Source: Odontesthes bonariensis (Eukaryota; Chordata; Actinopteri; Atheriniformes; Atherinopsidae). Taken from it: a DNA stretch of 64,000 nucleotides. This document shows, piece by piece, positions 35,501 to 44,312 of this stretch. The DNA lies in the NCBI RefSeq assembly GCF_027942865.1, contig NC_134527.1, forward strand, positions 5,186,976 through 5,250,975, read 5' to 3'. Position numbers and translations under genes: made by a program. A model generated the notes under the pieces. It was not told the DNA's origin and ran no database searches. It saw only the letters and a list, made by a program, of their open reading frames with translations. Numbering within the stretch: the first letter of the stretch is position 1; every line of letters begins with the position of its first letter.

Positions 35501-36491
35501 TTCTGTGTGACAGGGCGTGACTGCGGCCCGGACCTTAAAGTGATACTCCGGAGTAGATTCAACCTGGGGTCATTTGAACCGTGATATCCAGCCAAGTAGC
35601 CCACCCGCAGTTTTTTCGATATTGGCTGAACATCAGCTGAGTTACTGAGTTATCCCGAATAGCTTCGTTCAAGGGTTAATGGATCCTGGTCCGTATCTCC
35701 AAAATTACCACACTAAAATCACATGCCATGACACCAAACTTCTACAGTAGTACAAATATGGTCTGTACTCACCAAACGATGCATTTGGAAGTTTGAAAAT
35801 AGTCCAGGAGTTTATTATTATCAACACAAGCCTGATAGCTTCTCTGCAGCTAAAGCTGCGTCGACGTCACTTCAGAGAGCTGGGAGCTTCAAAGTAAGAT
35901 GAGGGTTGATCTACTACTGTAGACAACAAAGTATATGCTATATTCTACATGCTTTTTTTTATGAATTTTTATGTTGTAGAGTTGTGAAGTTATTTTATCA
36001 ATGGAGAAACTGAGCAGCCTTGCTTTGTTGTCTACAGTAGTAGATCAACCTTCATCTTATTTTGAAGCTCCCAGCTCTCTGAAGTGACGTCGACGCAGCT
36101 TTAGCTGCAGAGAAGCTATCAGGCTTGTGTAACTCCTGGACTATTTTCAAACTTCCAAATGCATCGCTTTGTGAGTACAGACCATATTTGTACTCCTGTA
36201 GAAGTTTGGTGTCATGGCATGTGATTTTAGTGTGCTAATTTTGGAGATACGGACCAGGATCCATTAACCCTTGTACGAAGCTATTTGGGATAACTCTGTA
36301 ACTCAGCTGATGTTCAGCCAATGTCGAAAAAACTGCGGGTGGGCTACTTGGCTGGATATCACGGTTCAAATGACCCCAGGTTGAATCTACTCCGGAGTAT
36401 CACTTTAAAAGCGCCCTTCAGGAAGTCGGCCCTGTTCAGCACACCCATCAGTGAGCGCCTGGACGAAATTGATCTCCCAGCTGACAACTGA
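23454..36491 (+). CDS. spag8: spag8, six coding exons, last exon split by a transposon
   Basis: Coding exons 23454-23522, 26554-26710, 28659-28704, 32195-32309, 34398-34460 and 35514-36491 have AG/GT borders and compatible phases (0, 1, 0, 0, 0 after each, with exon 3 ending at phase 2). The concatenated protein follows mammalian SPAG8 in order: NW-EER, HGHAGILT, LRG-REALLE-like, STTQRDF, HDY...FW and TPFRK...FSTP-like. SPAG8 is an axonemal doublet-microtubule and sperm protein. The fish protein lacks the long N-terminus of the human one. Exon 6 carries an 866-bp TTAA element at 35539-36404. Without it the gene would encode 185 residues; with it the frame stops after 159. npr2 is the tail-to-tail neighbour, as in mammals. 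Identification was made by eye and from memory of the family, and rests on the whole exon series. Confidence 0.85.
23523..26553 (+). other. spag8 intron 1, with decayed repeats and AT-rich sequence
   Basis: Contains a CAGGGACGGTGCTGGGCAT hAT-like end near 23762, repeat K copy 2 (24211-24695) and about 1.3 kb of AT-rich sequence from 25200 without recognised features. Frames at 24734 and 24925 lack any family signature. The end TTTCAACATTCAG is a good acceptor. Confidence 0.6.
24211..24695 (-). mobile_element. Dispersed repeat K, copy 2
   Basis: Reverse-complement match to 3523-4000 over most of its length, with the CAGTGATACTCACTATTTTT end on the right here. It lies in spag8 intron 1. Confidence 0.55.
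26554..26710 (+). CDS. spag8: spag8 coding exon 2
   Basis: 157 bases, acceptor ATTCAG and donor GTAGGA, phase 0 to 1. It encodes RAVAALDS, KHGHAGILT and GPGVRLR; HGH-GLLT and the LRG ending are the SPAG8 hallmarks. Confidence 0.82.
26908..27800. mobile_element. Inverted-repeat DNA element Q2 with 6-bp target duplication
   Basis: The ends TATGGAAGCCC and GGGCTTCCGTA are flanked by CATCAA at 26902-26907 and 27801-27806. Its interior repeats the Q1 segments around GATAACGAGTT palindromes and the AAGTCGAC region. An L2 tail is inserted near the left end. It lies in spag8 intron 2. Confidence 0.78.
26930..27110 (-). mobile_element. L2-type LINE tail nested in Q2
   Basis: Reverse of the L2 3' end (CAAATCAAATTTATTTATATAGC, then CAAAGTGCTTTACAT, in two pieces). 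It is truncated soon after the tail. Confidence 0.7.
27974..28380 (-). mobile_element. LINE 3' end with a second tail nested in it
   Basis: A minus-strand LINE tail (GGCAAGGCATCTTTATTTAT to CTGGATTTAAAAGTGC) is interrupted at 28024-28138 by a plus-strand tail ending in GAATTGAATTGAAT. It lies in spag8 intron 2. Confidence 0.65.
28659..28704 (+). CDS. spag8: spag8 coding exon 3
   Basis: 46 bases between TTTCAG and GTAAAT, encoding IRRELLEKHVVQMI with split codons at both ends. It matches the KREAMLEMLLQHQI-like helix of mammalian SPAG8. It is supported by exact phase fit with exons 2 and 4. Confidence 0.75.
28705..29250 (+). other. spag8 intron 3, 5' part
   Basis: Unique-looking sequence with no recognised feature before hAT copy H3. 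Confidence 0.4.
29309..30248. mobile_element. hAT element nested in H3
   Basis: The ends CAGGGACGCAGGA and TCCTGCGTCCCTG are flanked by perfect duplication ATGATTTC (29301-29308, 30249-30256), which is H3 sequence. It has GGGTGCTG-rich subterminal arms and no transposase. Confidence 0.88.
30317..31072. mobile_element. Tigger-type (Tc1/mariner) element nested in H3
   Basis: The ends CAGTGAACCCTCG and CGAGGGTTCACTG are flanked by TA on both sides (30315-30316, 31073-31074). A short frame (30504-30788) may be a transposase remnant, but no catalytic motif is seen. Confidence 0.82.
31123..31300 (-). mobile_element. LINE tail nested in H3
   Basis: GGCAAGGCAATTTTATTTAT followed by CAATTCAAAGTGCTTCACA is the reverse of common fish LINE 3' ends. 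It interrupts the H3 segment that in H2 encodes the BED ORF. Confidence 0.65.
31477..32194 (+). other. spag8 intron 3, 3' part
   Basis: No recognised element. The frame at 31823 lacks a family signature, and exon phases 3 to 4 fit without an extra exon here. Confidence 0.45.
32195..32309 (+). CDS. spag8: spag8 coding exon 4
   Basis: 115 bases between CCCAG and GTATGT. It completes a split Ser codon and encodes EKISEELKPLAP, then YSSTTQRDFCVEGF. The STTQ-D motif is typical of SPAG8 and other microtubule inner proteins. Confidence 0.83.
32382..33272. mobile_element. TTAA-target foldback element B1, interrupted by M2
   Basis: The ends AGGGATAGTT and AACTATCCCT are flanked by TTAA (32378-32381, 33273-33276). 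The right part matches B2 and B3 (CTGCTGCGTCCTGTGAGC, CACAATCGCTTGG). It lies in spag8 intron 4. Confidence 0.8.
32423..33036 (+). mobile_element. Harbinger-like MITE M2 nested in B1
   Basis: The ends GGCTGTGTTC and GAACACAGCC are inverted. Comparison with B3 shows insertion into GAACATTTTC-type sequence with ATT repeated on both sides, a 3-bp duplication as in PIF/Harbinger elements. It is the least rearranged copy of this family in the window. Confidence 0.78.
33277..34397 (+). other. spag8 intron 4, 3' part
   Basis: About 1.1 kb without a recognised element or coding signature. It ends in CATTTTCAG before exon 5. Confidence 0.45.
34398..34460 (+). CDS. spag8: spag8 coding exon 5
   Basis: 21 codons between TTTCAG and GTGTGT, encoding VHDYKTDQAVTFWSENYQRV plus Gln. 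It matches the PHDYRQEQPETFW segment of mammalian SPAG8. Confidence 0.86.
34604..35234 (-). mobile_element. hAT-type element H4 with SINE, no BED ORF
   Basis: The TAGGGCTGGGC ends are flanked by GATTTAAT and CATTTAAT (7 of 8 identical). The ORF region is deleted. The SINE is in the same place as in H1, and its tail plus the GCGTTAATGCG segment is duplicated (about 35070-35100). It lies in spag8 intron 5. Confidence 0.85.
34738..34920 (+). repeat. tRNA-derived SINE inside H4
   Basis: An A box (GTGGCGTAGTGGG) and an intact B box (GGTTCAAGTCC) are about 60 bases apart, followed by a CT-rich body. This is the better preserved of the two SINE copies. Confidence 0.75.
35514..36491 (+). pseudogene. 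spag8: spag8 last coding exon, split by transposon T1
   Basis: After the acceptor GTGTGACAG the exon reads GVTAART up to 35534, then the TTAA target. It resumes at 36405-36491 with LKAPFRKSALFSTPISE and ends at a TGA after LPADN. The 3' part matches the TPFRK...FSTP segment of SPAG8. Reading through the left flank into the element gives TTA AAG TGA, so translation stops at 35541-35543 and the last 26 residues are lost. No base is missing around the insertion other than the TTAA duplication. A poly(A) signal follows 8 bases after the stop. Confidence 0.85.
35539..36404. mobile_element. TTAA-target giant palindrome T1 inside spag8 exon 6
   Basis: AGTGATACTCCGGAGTAG and its inverse bound 866 bases. 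The two arms (about 390 bases each) are nearly perfect inverted repeats through TCTACTACTGTAGACAAC, separated by a loop of about 85 bases near 35935-36018. TTAA is duplicated at 35535-35538 and 36405-36408. It has no transposase. Ends and target suit piggyBac or Kolobok-type elements. Confidence 0.9.
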
Positions 36492-36498
36492 CTTATCA

Positions 36499-36504
36499 AT
36501 AAAC
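36499..36504 (+). promoter_or_regulatory. spag8 polyadenylation signal
   Basis: AATAAA 8 bases after the ancestral spag8 stop codon, on the coding strand. It implies a very short 3'UTR. Confidence 0.6.
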
Positions 36505-36930
36505 AAGTTATCAACTGGCGCGATTAGCTTTGATTCATCTATTTTTCTTCATTTCTGTCTTGCAATGACGACAAATCCCAACTCCTGGAAACACACGGAG
36601 AAGCCTTTTATATAACCTTTATTTAAACTCGGGGATATATTTACAATAAGAGACAAAAAAGAACACAAAAACATTTGAAGACGCGATTAAAACAAAACAT
36701 AGAAATCTAATTTAAAAACAGGAGGAGTAGGAAGTAAAATAAGGTGCGATTATGGATTAAAAATGTCCTAATATAAGATAAGATAGATTTTATTAAAGAC
36801 TCGTAGTCCAGATCACATAGAAAAACAATCAATGATAAAAGAAGAAAAAATAATAAAAGTACATAAAAAAGAACATTCATGAAAATAATAATAATAAAAA
36901 ACACTCCTTATCTTTTAGGAGGCAATCATA
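36505..36930. other. spag8 3' flank, AT-rich
   Basis: No gene is recognised. AT-rich with short A/T microsatellites near 36840-36900. Confidence 0.4.
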
Positions 36931-37338
36931 CACTGGAAAAGATCTAAATCTTACCAATATATATATTTCTCATTGAGTATCTTATTACATTTAATATAAG
37001 ACACAACTGCCTAACAAGTACTATTTCAGCCAGATATAGGGACTTGTTTTAATAAAATACATCTGGAATATCTTGTTAAGTGAAAAAGTCTTGAAAACAA
37101 ATTGTTTTGAGTCATATTTCACATGAAACAAGCTTTTTTTTTTCATTTGAAGAGGTTTTTAAGCTTATTTCAAGATCACTTTTAACTCAAAAGTCCTAAA
37201 TATCACATTTTATTTCAAGAAATCTTGACAAGCCGATTTTCACTAGTTCCATTGGCAGATTTTTTTGCTTATTTCAAGCAAAAACGTCTTTTATTTGTTG
37301 TTTTTTTACTTAGTTTTGGAGGGGCATTTTTTCCAGTG
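36931..37338 (+). mobile_element. MITE family A, copy 6
   Basis: Full length with CACTGGAAAAGA and TTTTTTCCAGTG ends in forward orientation. An open frame at 37225 is only the MITE body, since the same frame recurs at 54980. Confidence 0.85.
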
Positions 37339-37912
37339 TACCAATATTTCCAATATACAGAAGTATATCTTACTGCACTATATTTAATGTTAGTCAACAG
37401 CAGGATAATTCTATTATTAGACTCATTTAGCCGGCAAATAAATGTATACATAAGCTTCCTTAAAGCTAACATTGGCAGACACAAACAGTTCACTGGCACT
37501 GCTTCATCTGGGCTTCTTTAACAAAAGTCTTAATGCATCATTATAAGCCACCTCCAATCTCTGAAGGCTGGCTTTTTTTTTATAATTCTCAATGTAATAT
37601 ATGTAATAATACGAGTGTGGTACGTTTCAGATGGCTTTGTAAGGTATCCCAGGTTTTAAAAACTGGACTTTCCAAATTCAGTGCAAGCAGAGGGAACTTT
37701 CAGTGTGAGCCCGTCCTTTGAGATGATAAAGACTTGTATTAAAAGAGTTGATATAAGATGGCAGGAGACCAGAGAGAGCTTTAAAAATGAATAAAAAGCA
37801 ATGCCTGTCAGACGGAGATGTCCATTCAACCTTAGAGGACAGCCAGGTCACAGTGATGGGTGTCGCGGCTGTCGCCTGTAATAAATCACAGGGCTGAGTG
37901 AAAGACGGCATT
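37339..37912. other. Intergenic, possible LINE RT scrap
   Basis: The minus frame near 37700-37911 contains KALSGLLPSYINSF, resembling L2/RTE reverse transcriptase C-termini, so it is probably a LINE fragment. The rest is not recognised. Confidence 0.4.
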
Positions 37913-38327
37913 CAGTGGACAAAAATCAAAGTCTTACCAAGCATATTTGTCTCATTTCTTGTTAAAATATCTCATTACACTTAATATAAGACACAACTGC
38001 CTAACAAGTACTATTTCAGCCAGATATAGGGACTTGTTTGAAGACAATACATCTGGAATATCTTGTTAAATGAAAAAGTCTTGAAAACAAATTGTTTTGA
38101 GTCATATTTCACATGAAACAAGCTTTTTGTGATATTTGAAGAGGTTTTTAATCTAATTTCAAGATCACTTTTAACTAAAAAGTCCTAAATATCACATTTT
38201 ATTTCAAGAAATCTTGACAAGCCGATTTTCACTAATTCCATTGGCAGATTTTTTTGCTTATTTCAAGCAAAACGTCTCGTATTTGTTGTTTTTCTTACTT
38301 ATTTTTGGAGGGGCATTTTTTCCAGTG
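37913..38327 (+). mobile_element. MITE family A, copy 7
   Basis: Full length with a mutated left end (CAGTGGACAAAAATC). It retains the CATTTCTTGTTAAAATATCTC variant of the left subterminal region. Same orientation as copy 6, 575 bases away. Confidence 0.83.
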
Positions 38328-38576
38328 TGGATGTAAAGTTGTTGCTGATGCATGTCTTTATAAAATGTCCCATAATCTAAAAGTGACATAAAAGTTGCCC
38401 TTGATAAGTTTCCTCCATACAACGCAGAGGAAAGTTAAAAAAAAGCCTATTTTTTTGTCTTAGTTTACTTACTAGATAAGATACATGATATTTGAAGGTA
38501 ATTTCAAATATGCAGTAAATATCTACCAGACATACTGGATGCTTTTGTAGAAACTGGGACTGTAAATAGAATAGAA

Positions 38577-38810
38577 TAGAATAGAAATAGAAAAATACTT
38601 TATTCATCCCCCAATGGGGGAAATTCAAATTAGTCAAATAGCTCAACATTTTTTTAAATATTTACAATGATTGTATTAACAACAACAATAATAATACCAA
38701 TTCTAGTAAAAAAAATACTACTACTAACTAATAATAATAATAATAAATGACTAAATAAACAAATAAATAATAATAGAAATAAATAAATAAATAAAAAATC
38801 AATCTAAATG
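38577..38810 (-). repeat. Retroelement 3' tail, reverse copy
   Basis: Reverse of 18340-18640: a short ATAGA run, the CCCCCAATGGGGGAAATTC hairpin, then the CCAATTCTAGTAAA segment and AT microsatellites. Confidence 0.65.
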
Positions 38811-38842
38811 TACTTTTCGCTGCAGCATTACGGCCTGAAAAT

Positions 38843-39065
38843 TCAATTTCAATTCTATTAATTTCAATAAATTTTTATTTATATAGCGCCAAATAAAACA
38901 AATGTCATCTCAAGGCACTTAAATAATAAAGTCCAATTCAAACCAATTGAAATTCAATTAATTGTAATCATAATTATTTATAAAATAATCCAATTCATTC
39001 ATATAGGGCCAATTCAAAAACAATTTCCCAGCTAAGGAAACCAACAGATTGCACCGAAACTCGTC
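38843..39065 (-). repeat. LINE-type tail, reverse copy
   Basis: Reverse of 22130-22335, through TTTATATAGCGCCAAATA and TCTCAAGGCACTTAAATAAT to a TTGCACCGAAAC segment. Confidence 0.62.
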
Positions 39066-39830
39066 TTCAGAAAAGCAAAACAAAGACGCACACATCCGGC
39101 TGATGCTGTGACAGAACATAGCAGGTTTTTATTTTTGATAAGAAACACTTAGAAATGTATGTCAGCGCTCAGTGTGAGTCTCCTAAGTCCCGGTGGCCTT
39201 GCTGAGCGGACTGCATGCAGCAACTAGTAAACATGGAGCTGCATTTCTCCTCATTCTTTCTGTCTTTCTGTCTGATTTTCACTGTGCGGTTGCTCTACTC
39301 TTGTCCTTCTTTAGTCATTTTTTTCCCCCCATTTCCGTTGTTTCGTGTCTTTTTTCTGCTGCCACTTCTGTAAATATTAACAACATCATTTCCATTGCTC
39401 TTAAACATCGTCACCACATACAAATGTCCTGGAAACAGATGGGATGTCCAGAATCTTAAGAAAGCGGGATTTATTTTGAGAGCGTTGCTCAGCACTTCGA
39501 CTGTCGCCATCTTGACGAGGACCAGTCACCGTCGCTGCATTTTCCGAGCTGGAAATATTTACAAGTCGAACCATGAGGAGGCATTCCACAAAGCACTGTA
39601 GTCTGACTCACTTAATGTTGAAAATGTAAATGTTTATTGTGTTGTGGAAGTCATGATGTTGAACTAAATGACCCAGTCAGATACTTCAGCTCTTCAAACT
39701 CCTACGTATGTACGAAAGCAGACTTGAATAAAAATAAACTACACTTAGAAAGGTTTGATAGGGGAGGTCAACATTTGCTTTGCCTGCTCTTGATATAGTT
39801 TTTTAATTTTTTTTTATTAAACTGCTTCTG
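39066..39830. other. Intergenic, nothing recognised
   Basis: The two overlapping antisense frames at 39193-39601 have no conserved motif or splice logic. No gene is supported. Confidence 0.4.
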
Positions 39831-41036
39831 TATGGAAGCCCGTTTCCGCCACTTAATAAAAATAAATTTAGAAATACTATCTCATAATTATGAGATAGTA
39901 TCTCATAATTTTGACTTAGTATCTCATAATTTCGATTTAGTATCTGATAATTTCGACTTAGTATCTCATAATTTCGATTTAGTATCTCATAATTTCAATT
40001 TAGTATCTCATAATTTTGACTTAGTATCTCATCATTTCGATTTAGTATCTCATCATTTCGATTTAGTATCTCATAATTTCGATTTAGTATCTCATAATTT
40101 CGACTTAGTATCTCATAATTTTGATTTAGTATCTCATAATTTCGACTTAGTATCTCATAATTTTGACTTAGGATCTCATAATTTTGACTTAGTATCTCAT
40201 AATTTCGACTTAGTATCTCATAATTTTGATTTAGTATCTCATAATTTCGACTTAGTATCTCATAATTTTGATTTAGTATCTCATAATTTTGACTTAGGAT
40301 CTCATCATTTCGATTTAGGATCTCATAATTTTGACTTAGTATCTCATAATTTCGACTTAGTATCTCATAATTTTGATTTAGTATCTCATAATTTTGACTT
40401 AGGATCTCATAATTTTGACTTAGTATCTCATCATTTCGATTTAGGATCTCATAATTTTGACTTAGTATCTCATAATTTCGACTTAGTATCTCATAATTTT
40501 GATTTAGTATCTCATAATTTCGACTTAGTATCTCATAATTTTGATTTAGTATCTCATAATTTTGACTTAGGATCTCATCATTTCGATTTAGGATCTCATA
40601 ATTTTGACTTAGTATCTCATAATTTCGACTTAGTATCTCATAATTTTGATTTAGTATCTCATAATTTTGACTTAGTATCTCATAATTTCGACTTAGTATC
40701 TCATAATTTTGACTTAGTATCTCATAATTTCGACTTAGTATCTCATAATTTTGACTTAGTATCTGATAATTTTGACTTAGTATCTCATAATTTCAATTTA
40801 GTATCTAATAATTTTGACTTAGTATCTCATAATTATGAGATAGTATTTCATAATTTCGACTTAGTATCTCATAATTTCGACTTAGTATCTCATAATTTTG
40901 ACTTAGTATCTCATCATTTTGACTTAGTAATTCATAATTTCGACTTAGTATCTCATAATTTTGACTTAGTATCTCATAATTATGAGATAGTATTTCTAAA
41001 TTTATTTTTATTAAGTGGCGGAAACGGGCTTCCATA
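39831..41036. mobile_element. Inverted-repeat element S filled with a 21-bp tandem array
   Basis: The ends TATGGAAGCCCGTTTCCGCC and its inverse, plus about 50 further matching bases up to a CTATCTCATAATTATGAGATAG-type palindrome, make near-perfect terminal inverted repeats. The first 11 bases match the ends of Q1 and Q2. Between the arms lie about 50 tandem 21-bp units. TTCTG occurs beside both ends, offset by two bases on the right. No transposase is encoded. Confidence 0.85.
39880..40990. repeat. 21-bp minisatellite inside S
   Basis: The unit is TTAGTATCTCATAATT followed by TCGAC, TTGAC, TCGAT or TTGAT. Because 21 is a multiple of 3, one frame stays open for 401 codons as LVSHNFD repeats. 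This is a by-product of the array and not a gene: variants change mostly at two positions and several frames stay open. Confidence 0.9.
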
Positions 41037-42475
41037 GGTTCTGAGCTAGCGCTTTGATTAATAATTCTAGTTATCGGTTGGTGCTTCAGTGGATTGTTCA
41101 TGATGTTCGTACCCTGTCAGATTGCGCAGAAAATGAGCCGCAGTTTGAAGGAACTGTCAATGAACTCAACCAGGAAATAATTTCACGGCCATTAATTCAA
41201 TCTTTATGGAAAGGATATCACACATAAGGAGTTGTGTGTTAGAAAAACCAGAGGAGACAAAAGGAATGCTGCTTTTCCACTAACCAATGTGAAGGATCAA
41301 AGCTGGCTTTGCTGACGGATCGCTGGTGAAGTTCAATCCAGGTCACGTTGCTGAAAGTTGGATTTTTCTTCCAAAGCGCCTGCCAGGAGTTTATTTACAA
41401 GCTCCATTAATCTTTTTCTGTAATTTCTATGTTGCTTTTTGCAACCTTTGATTAGTGTAATCAAATGCCAAACAGCGAAAAAAAGAAGAAAAACCCACTT
41501 TTCTCCCACACAGGATAAATGTCTTGTTATTGTCTTTGAGCAGACGAGCAGGAGTATCAGCCTCTCTGTCTTCATAAAGATTTGTGCTCACAGGCCCACA
41601 ACATGCAGATGTGAACTGATACATTATGGGAGTCGCTGCATATGATGCAGATTCTTTGTGTGTTCTGTCAATCAGAGCACAATATCAGGCTTTACTGATC
41701 CTTTCTGAGCCTTCGGCGGGGATTAGCAGGCGGTAGCTATAGCGACAAGTAATTTTAGCCTCTATTTATGCAGCTTTTCTCTCCAAACATTTCATTATCT
41801 CACAGGATGATACAGGAAAACCAATTTGCTTGTGAAACACAGGGCCCCCCGAAGCAAATTTGTACTTAACATTTCAAATGAAATGAGATGCCATGATTTT
41901 TGTTTGTCCTCTTTAATTTCGGGTTTGTCTCTCTGTGGTGTGTGTCTGTGCTGCTGTGCAGCTGCACACATCTGGCATTTCTTTGCCTTCAACCCTCAGA
42001 TAAGCCTCAGGTCTCAGGTCAGGACTTTTCTTTTGGAAGCTCTCACACATGTTTGTGTATATTCGACACAATTGTAGTGATTATACTTCAGTTTGAAGCA
42101 TTGTCCTCAGACAGCAGCTAAAGTAGCACTTACTGCTTCTCGTATCCCCAGCGTTCCCAGAAGGGGAATGTTTTCTAACAGAGTGGCATTGAATTGTTGT
42201 TAAAGCATCCCAGATAGAGCTTCTTTTACAGTCTTTGGTGCATGGACACAGTGGCACCTTAAAGCTATTTCTCAACCGCTACATCTGTATTGTATGCATA
42301 TATGCCATCGTGACATTTAACTGGTGTCGAATGGTATACATAGCACATAGATGACCCTGACCCATTAATATTAAATCAGTGTGAGCCCTTAGCTTGTTTC
42401 CTTGCAGCTACATGGTCCCTTTCAGAGATTACAGGAAGCAAAACCTGAAAAAAATCCAGAGAAACAGGTGACACT
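41037..42475. other. 1.4 kb intergenic, nothing recognised
   Basis: Lies between S and M3. Overlapping frames at 41333-42121 on both strands show no domain. No gene is supported. Confidence 0.4.
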
Positions 42476-42542
42476 GGCTGTGTTCAAAACCGCATACTTC
42501 TCCCAATACTCCCACTACTCATACTAACGCTTTGAGTTAGAA

Positions 42543-42957
42543 CACTGGAAAAAAATGCCCCTCCAAATATAAGTAAAAAAACAACAAATACGAGACGTCT
42601 TTGCATGCAATAAGCAAAAAAATCTGCCAATGGAACTAGTGAAAATCGGATTGTCAAGATTTCTTGAAATAAGATGTGATATTTGGGACTTTTGAGTTAA
42701 AAGTGATCTTGAAATTAGCTCAAAAACCTCTTCAAATGTAAAAAAAAGCTTGTTTCATCTGATATGTGACTCAAAACAATTTGTTTTCAAGACTTTTTAA
42801 TTTAACAAGATATTCCAGATGTATTGTCTTCAAACAAGTCCCTATATCTGGCTGAAATAGTACTTGTTAGGCAGTTGTGTCTTATATCAAGTGTAATGAG
42901 ATATTTTGACTAGAAATGAGACAAATATATTTGGTAAGACTTAGATTTTTTCCAGTG
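42543..42957 (-). mobile_element. MITE family A, copy 8, nested in M3
   Basis: Full length, reverse orientation, with CACTGGAAAAAA and TTTTTCCAGTG ends. About 20 bases of M3 found in M2 are missing at the junction. Confidence 0.85.
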
Positions 42958-42973
42958 AAGTTCCCGGATGCAT

Positions 42974-43505
42974 TAGCCTGGGTGCCAGCCGAACTTAGCC
43001 CCGCCCATAAAAGTTTTGGTTTGGTCTGGCTCTGCTCAGTTGGGAAATCATTATGCCCAACCAAGAATCGGTCCACCCAATCAGATTGCCAGGGCGGGCT
43101 TTATTCGACGATGGACAGATGATCAACAGGGACATTATCGACTACGTCACTAAAGAGCTGAACATGGCTGCCGCTGGAGAGCTAGGGTGTGTAGATTCTG
43201 CCATCGAGTCTGTTCTACAGGATCTCCACATTGCATTCATTTTGAAAGACGAACAGAGGAACGCGATAAAGGCTTTTATCGATAGAAAAGATGTTTTTGC
43301 CGTCCTTCCTACAACAAGTGTGTGTTGCTTAATCTACGTCACATACTACGTTGCTCTGATTGGTTGTAGGTCTATCCAATTGAGCGAAGAGGCATTTTTT
43401 TCTCCTGGTTCGGTTGAAACACGCCCCATACTCAAATCTCTATTGAGCGGTATCAGACTCACATTCTGACTAGAATCGTGAGTATGACGTAGTCAGGCTA
43501 CGAAA
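42974..43505. mobile_element. Small element R with RecQ-like fragment, nested in M3
   Basis: It interrupts the M3 segment ATGCATACTAG. TAGCCTGG at the left and CAGGCTA near the right are inverted, and GCAT lies on both sides (42970-42973, 43506-43509), a likely 4-bp duplication. It has no transposase, only a helicase-like fragment. Confidence 0.6.
43053..43322 (+). pseudogene. RecQ-like helicase N-terminal fragment in R
   Basis: The frame reads SAIESVLQDLHIAFILKDEQ then AIKAFIDRKDVFAVLPT, resembling the motif 0/Q region and the start of Walker A in RecQ-family helicases (usual form LK-EQ--AI---KDVF-LLPTGYGKS). The similarity stops just at LPT, where an exon end would be plausible, and the following residues are unrelated. 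It may be a captured host exon or a remnant of a helicase-encoding transposon such as Academ. It is not a working helicase. Confidence 0.55.
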
Positions 43506-44000
43506 GCATACTAGATTATCCGAAATGTTGGATATGCATCATGAGGTTACTACTCATACTCAAACTACCCAAGATGCAACGTAACGTGACGTCGCCGATC
43601 GTCATTTCCTGTCAAAACGGCAGTTTCAAGCTAGCTACAACGAGGGTAGGTTCACTTCCTGTTTTCAAAACAAAAGCACCGATTGTATGGTAATGGCTTT
43701 CCCTGTGATAAAAGGCAACGGGTATTTTATTTTGTGAAAATAACAGGAAGTGCGTTGCTCACTGCGGCTAGCTTTAGTAGCGCTGAATTTGTGGGAACAA
43801 AATTGTAAACAGCCGGTATTTTGTCAGGTTTTCAACACGTTGGGGATCTAAACGACTACTTTCTCGCCTGAAAATGTTTCAAATGTTGCTAAAGTTTACA
43901 GAGTTTAGAGCTTAAGCAAAATCAGCTTCAGGCCGGCTGATTTCGGCTCGGGCAGGAGCGAAATGCATTGTGGGTAAACGCTCTGCATACTGATCGATGA

Positions 44001-44218
44001 GTATGGAAGTATGTAGTGTGTAGTATGGAAGTATGTAGTATGCAGTATGTAGTATGCAGTATGTAGTATGCAGTATGCAGTATGCAGTATGTAGTATGCA
44101 GTATGTAGTATGCAGTATGTAGTATGCAGTATGTAGTATGCAGTATGCAATATGCAGTATGCAGTATGTAGTATGTAGTATGCAGTATGTAGTATGCAGT
44201 ATGTAGTATGCAGTATGT

Positions 44219-44252
<34 letters not shown>

Positions 44253-44312
44253 TAGTATGCAGTATGCAGTATGTAGTATGCAGTATGTAGTATGTAGTAT
44301 GCAGTATGCAGT
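44001..44312. repeat. 7-bp minisatellite AGTATGY at the end of M3
   Basis: About 44 head-to-tail AGTATGC/AGTATGT units. In M2 the same place has only one or two such units (ATCAGTATGTAGAATGCGG), so the array arose after insertion. The 158- and 81-codon minus frames over it are artefacts of the repeat. Confidence 0.9.

Noticed and set aside
39832..41037. 401-codon frame of LVSHNFD heptads as a repeat protein
   Set aside because: It is the translation of a 21-bp tandem array between transposon inverted repeats. The first and last codons are the element ends themselves, and variation is not codon-biased.
44001..44312. CRISPR-like array
   Set aside because: Units are contiguous 7-mers without spacers, and this is an animal genome.
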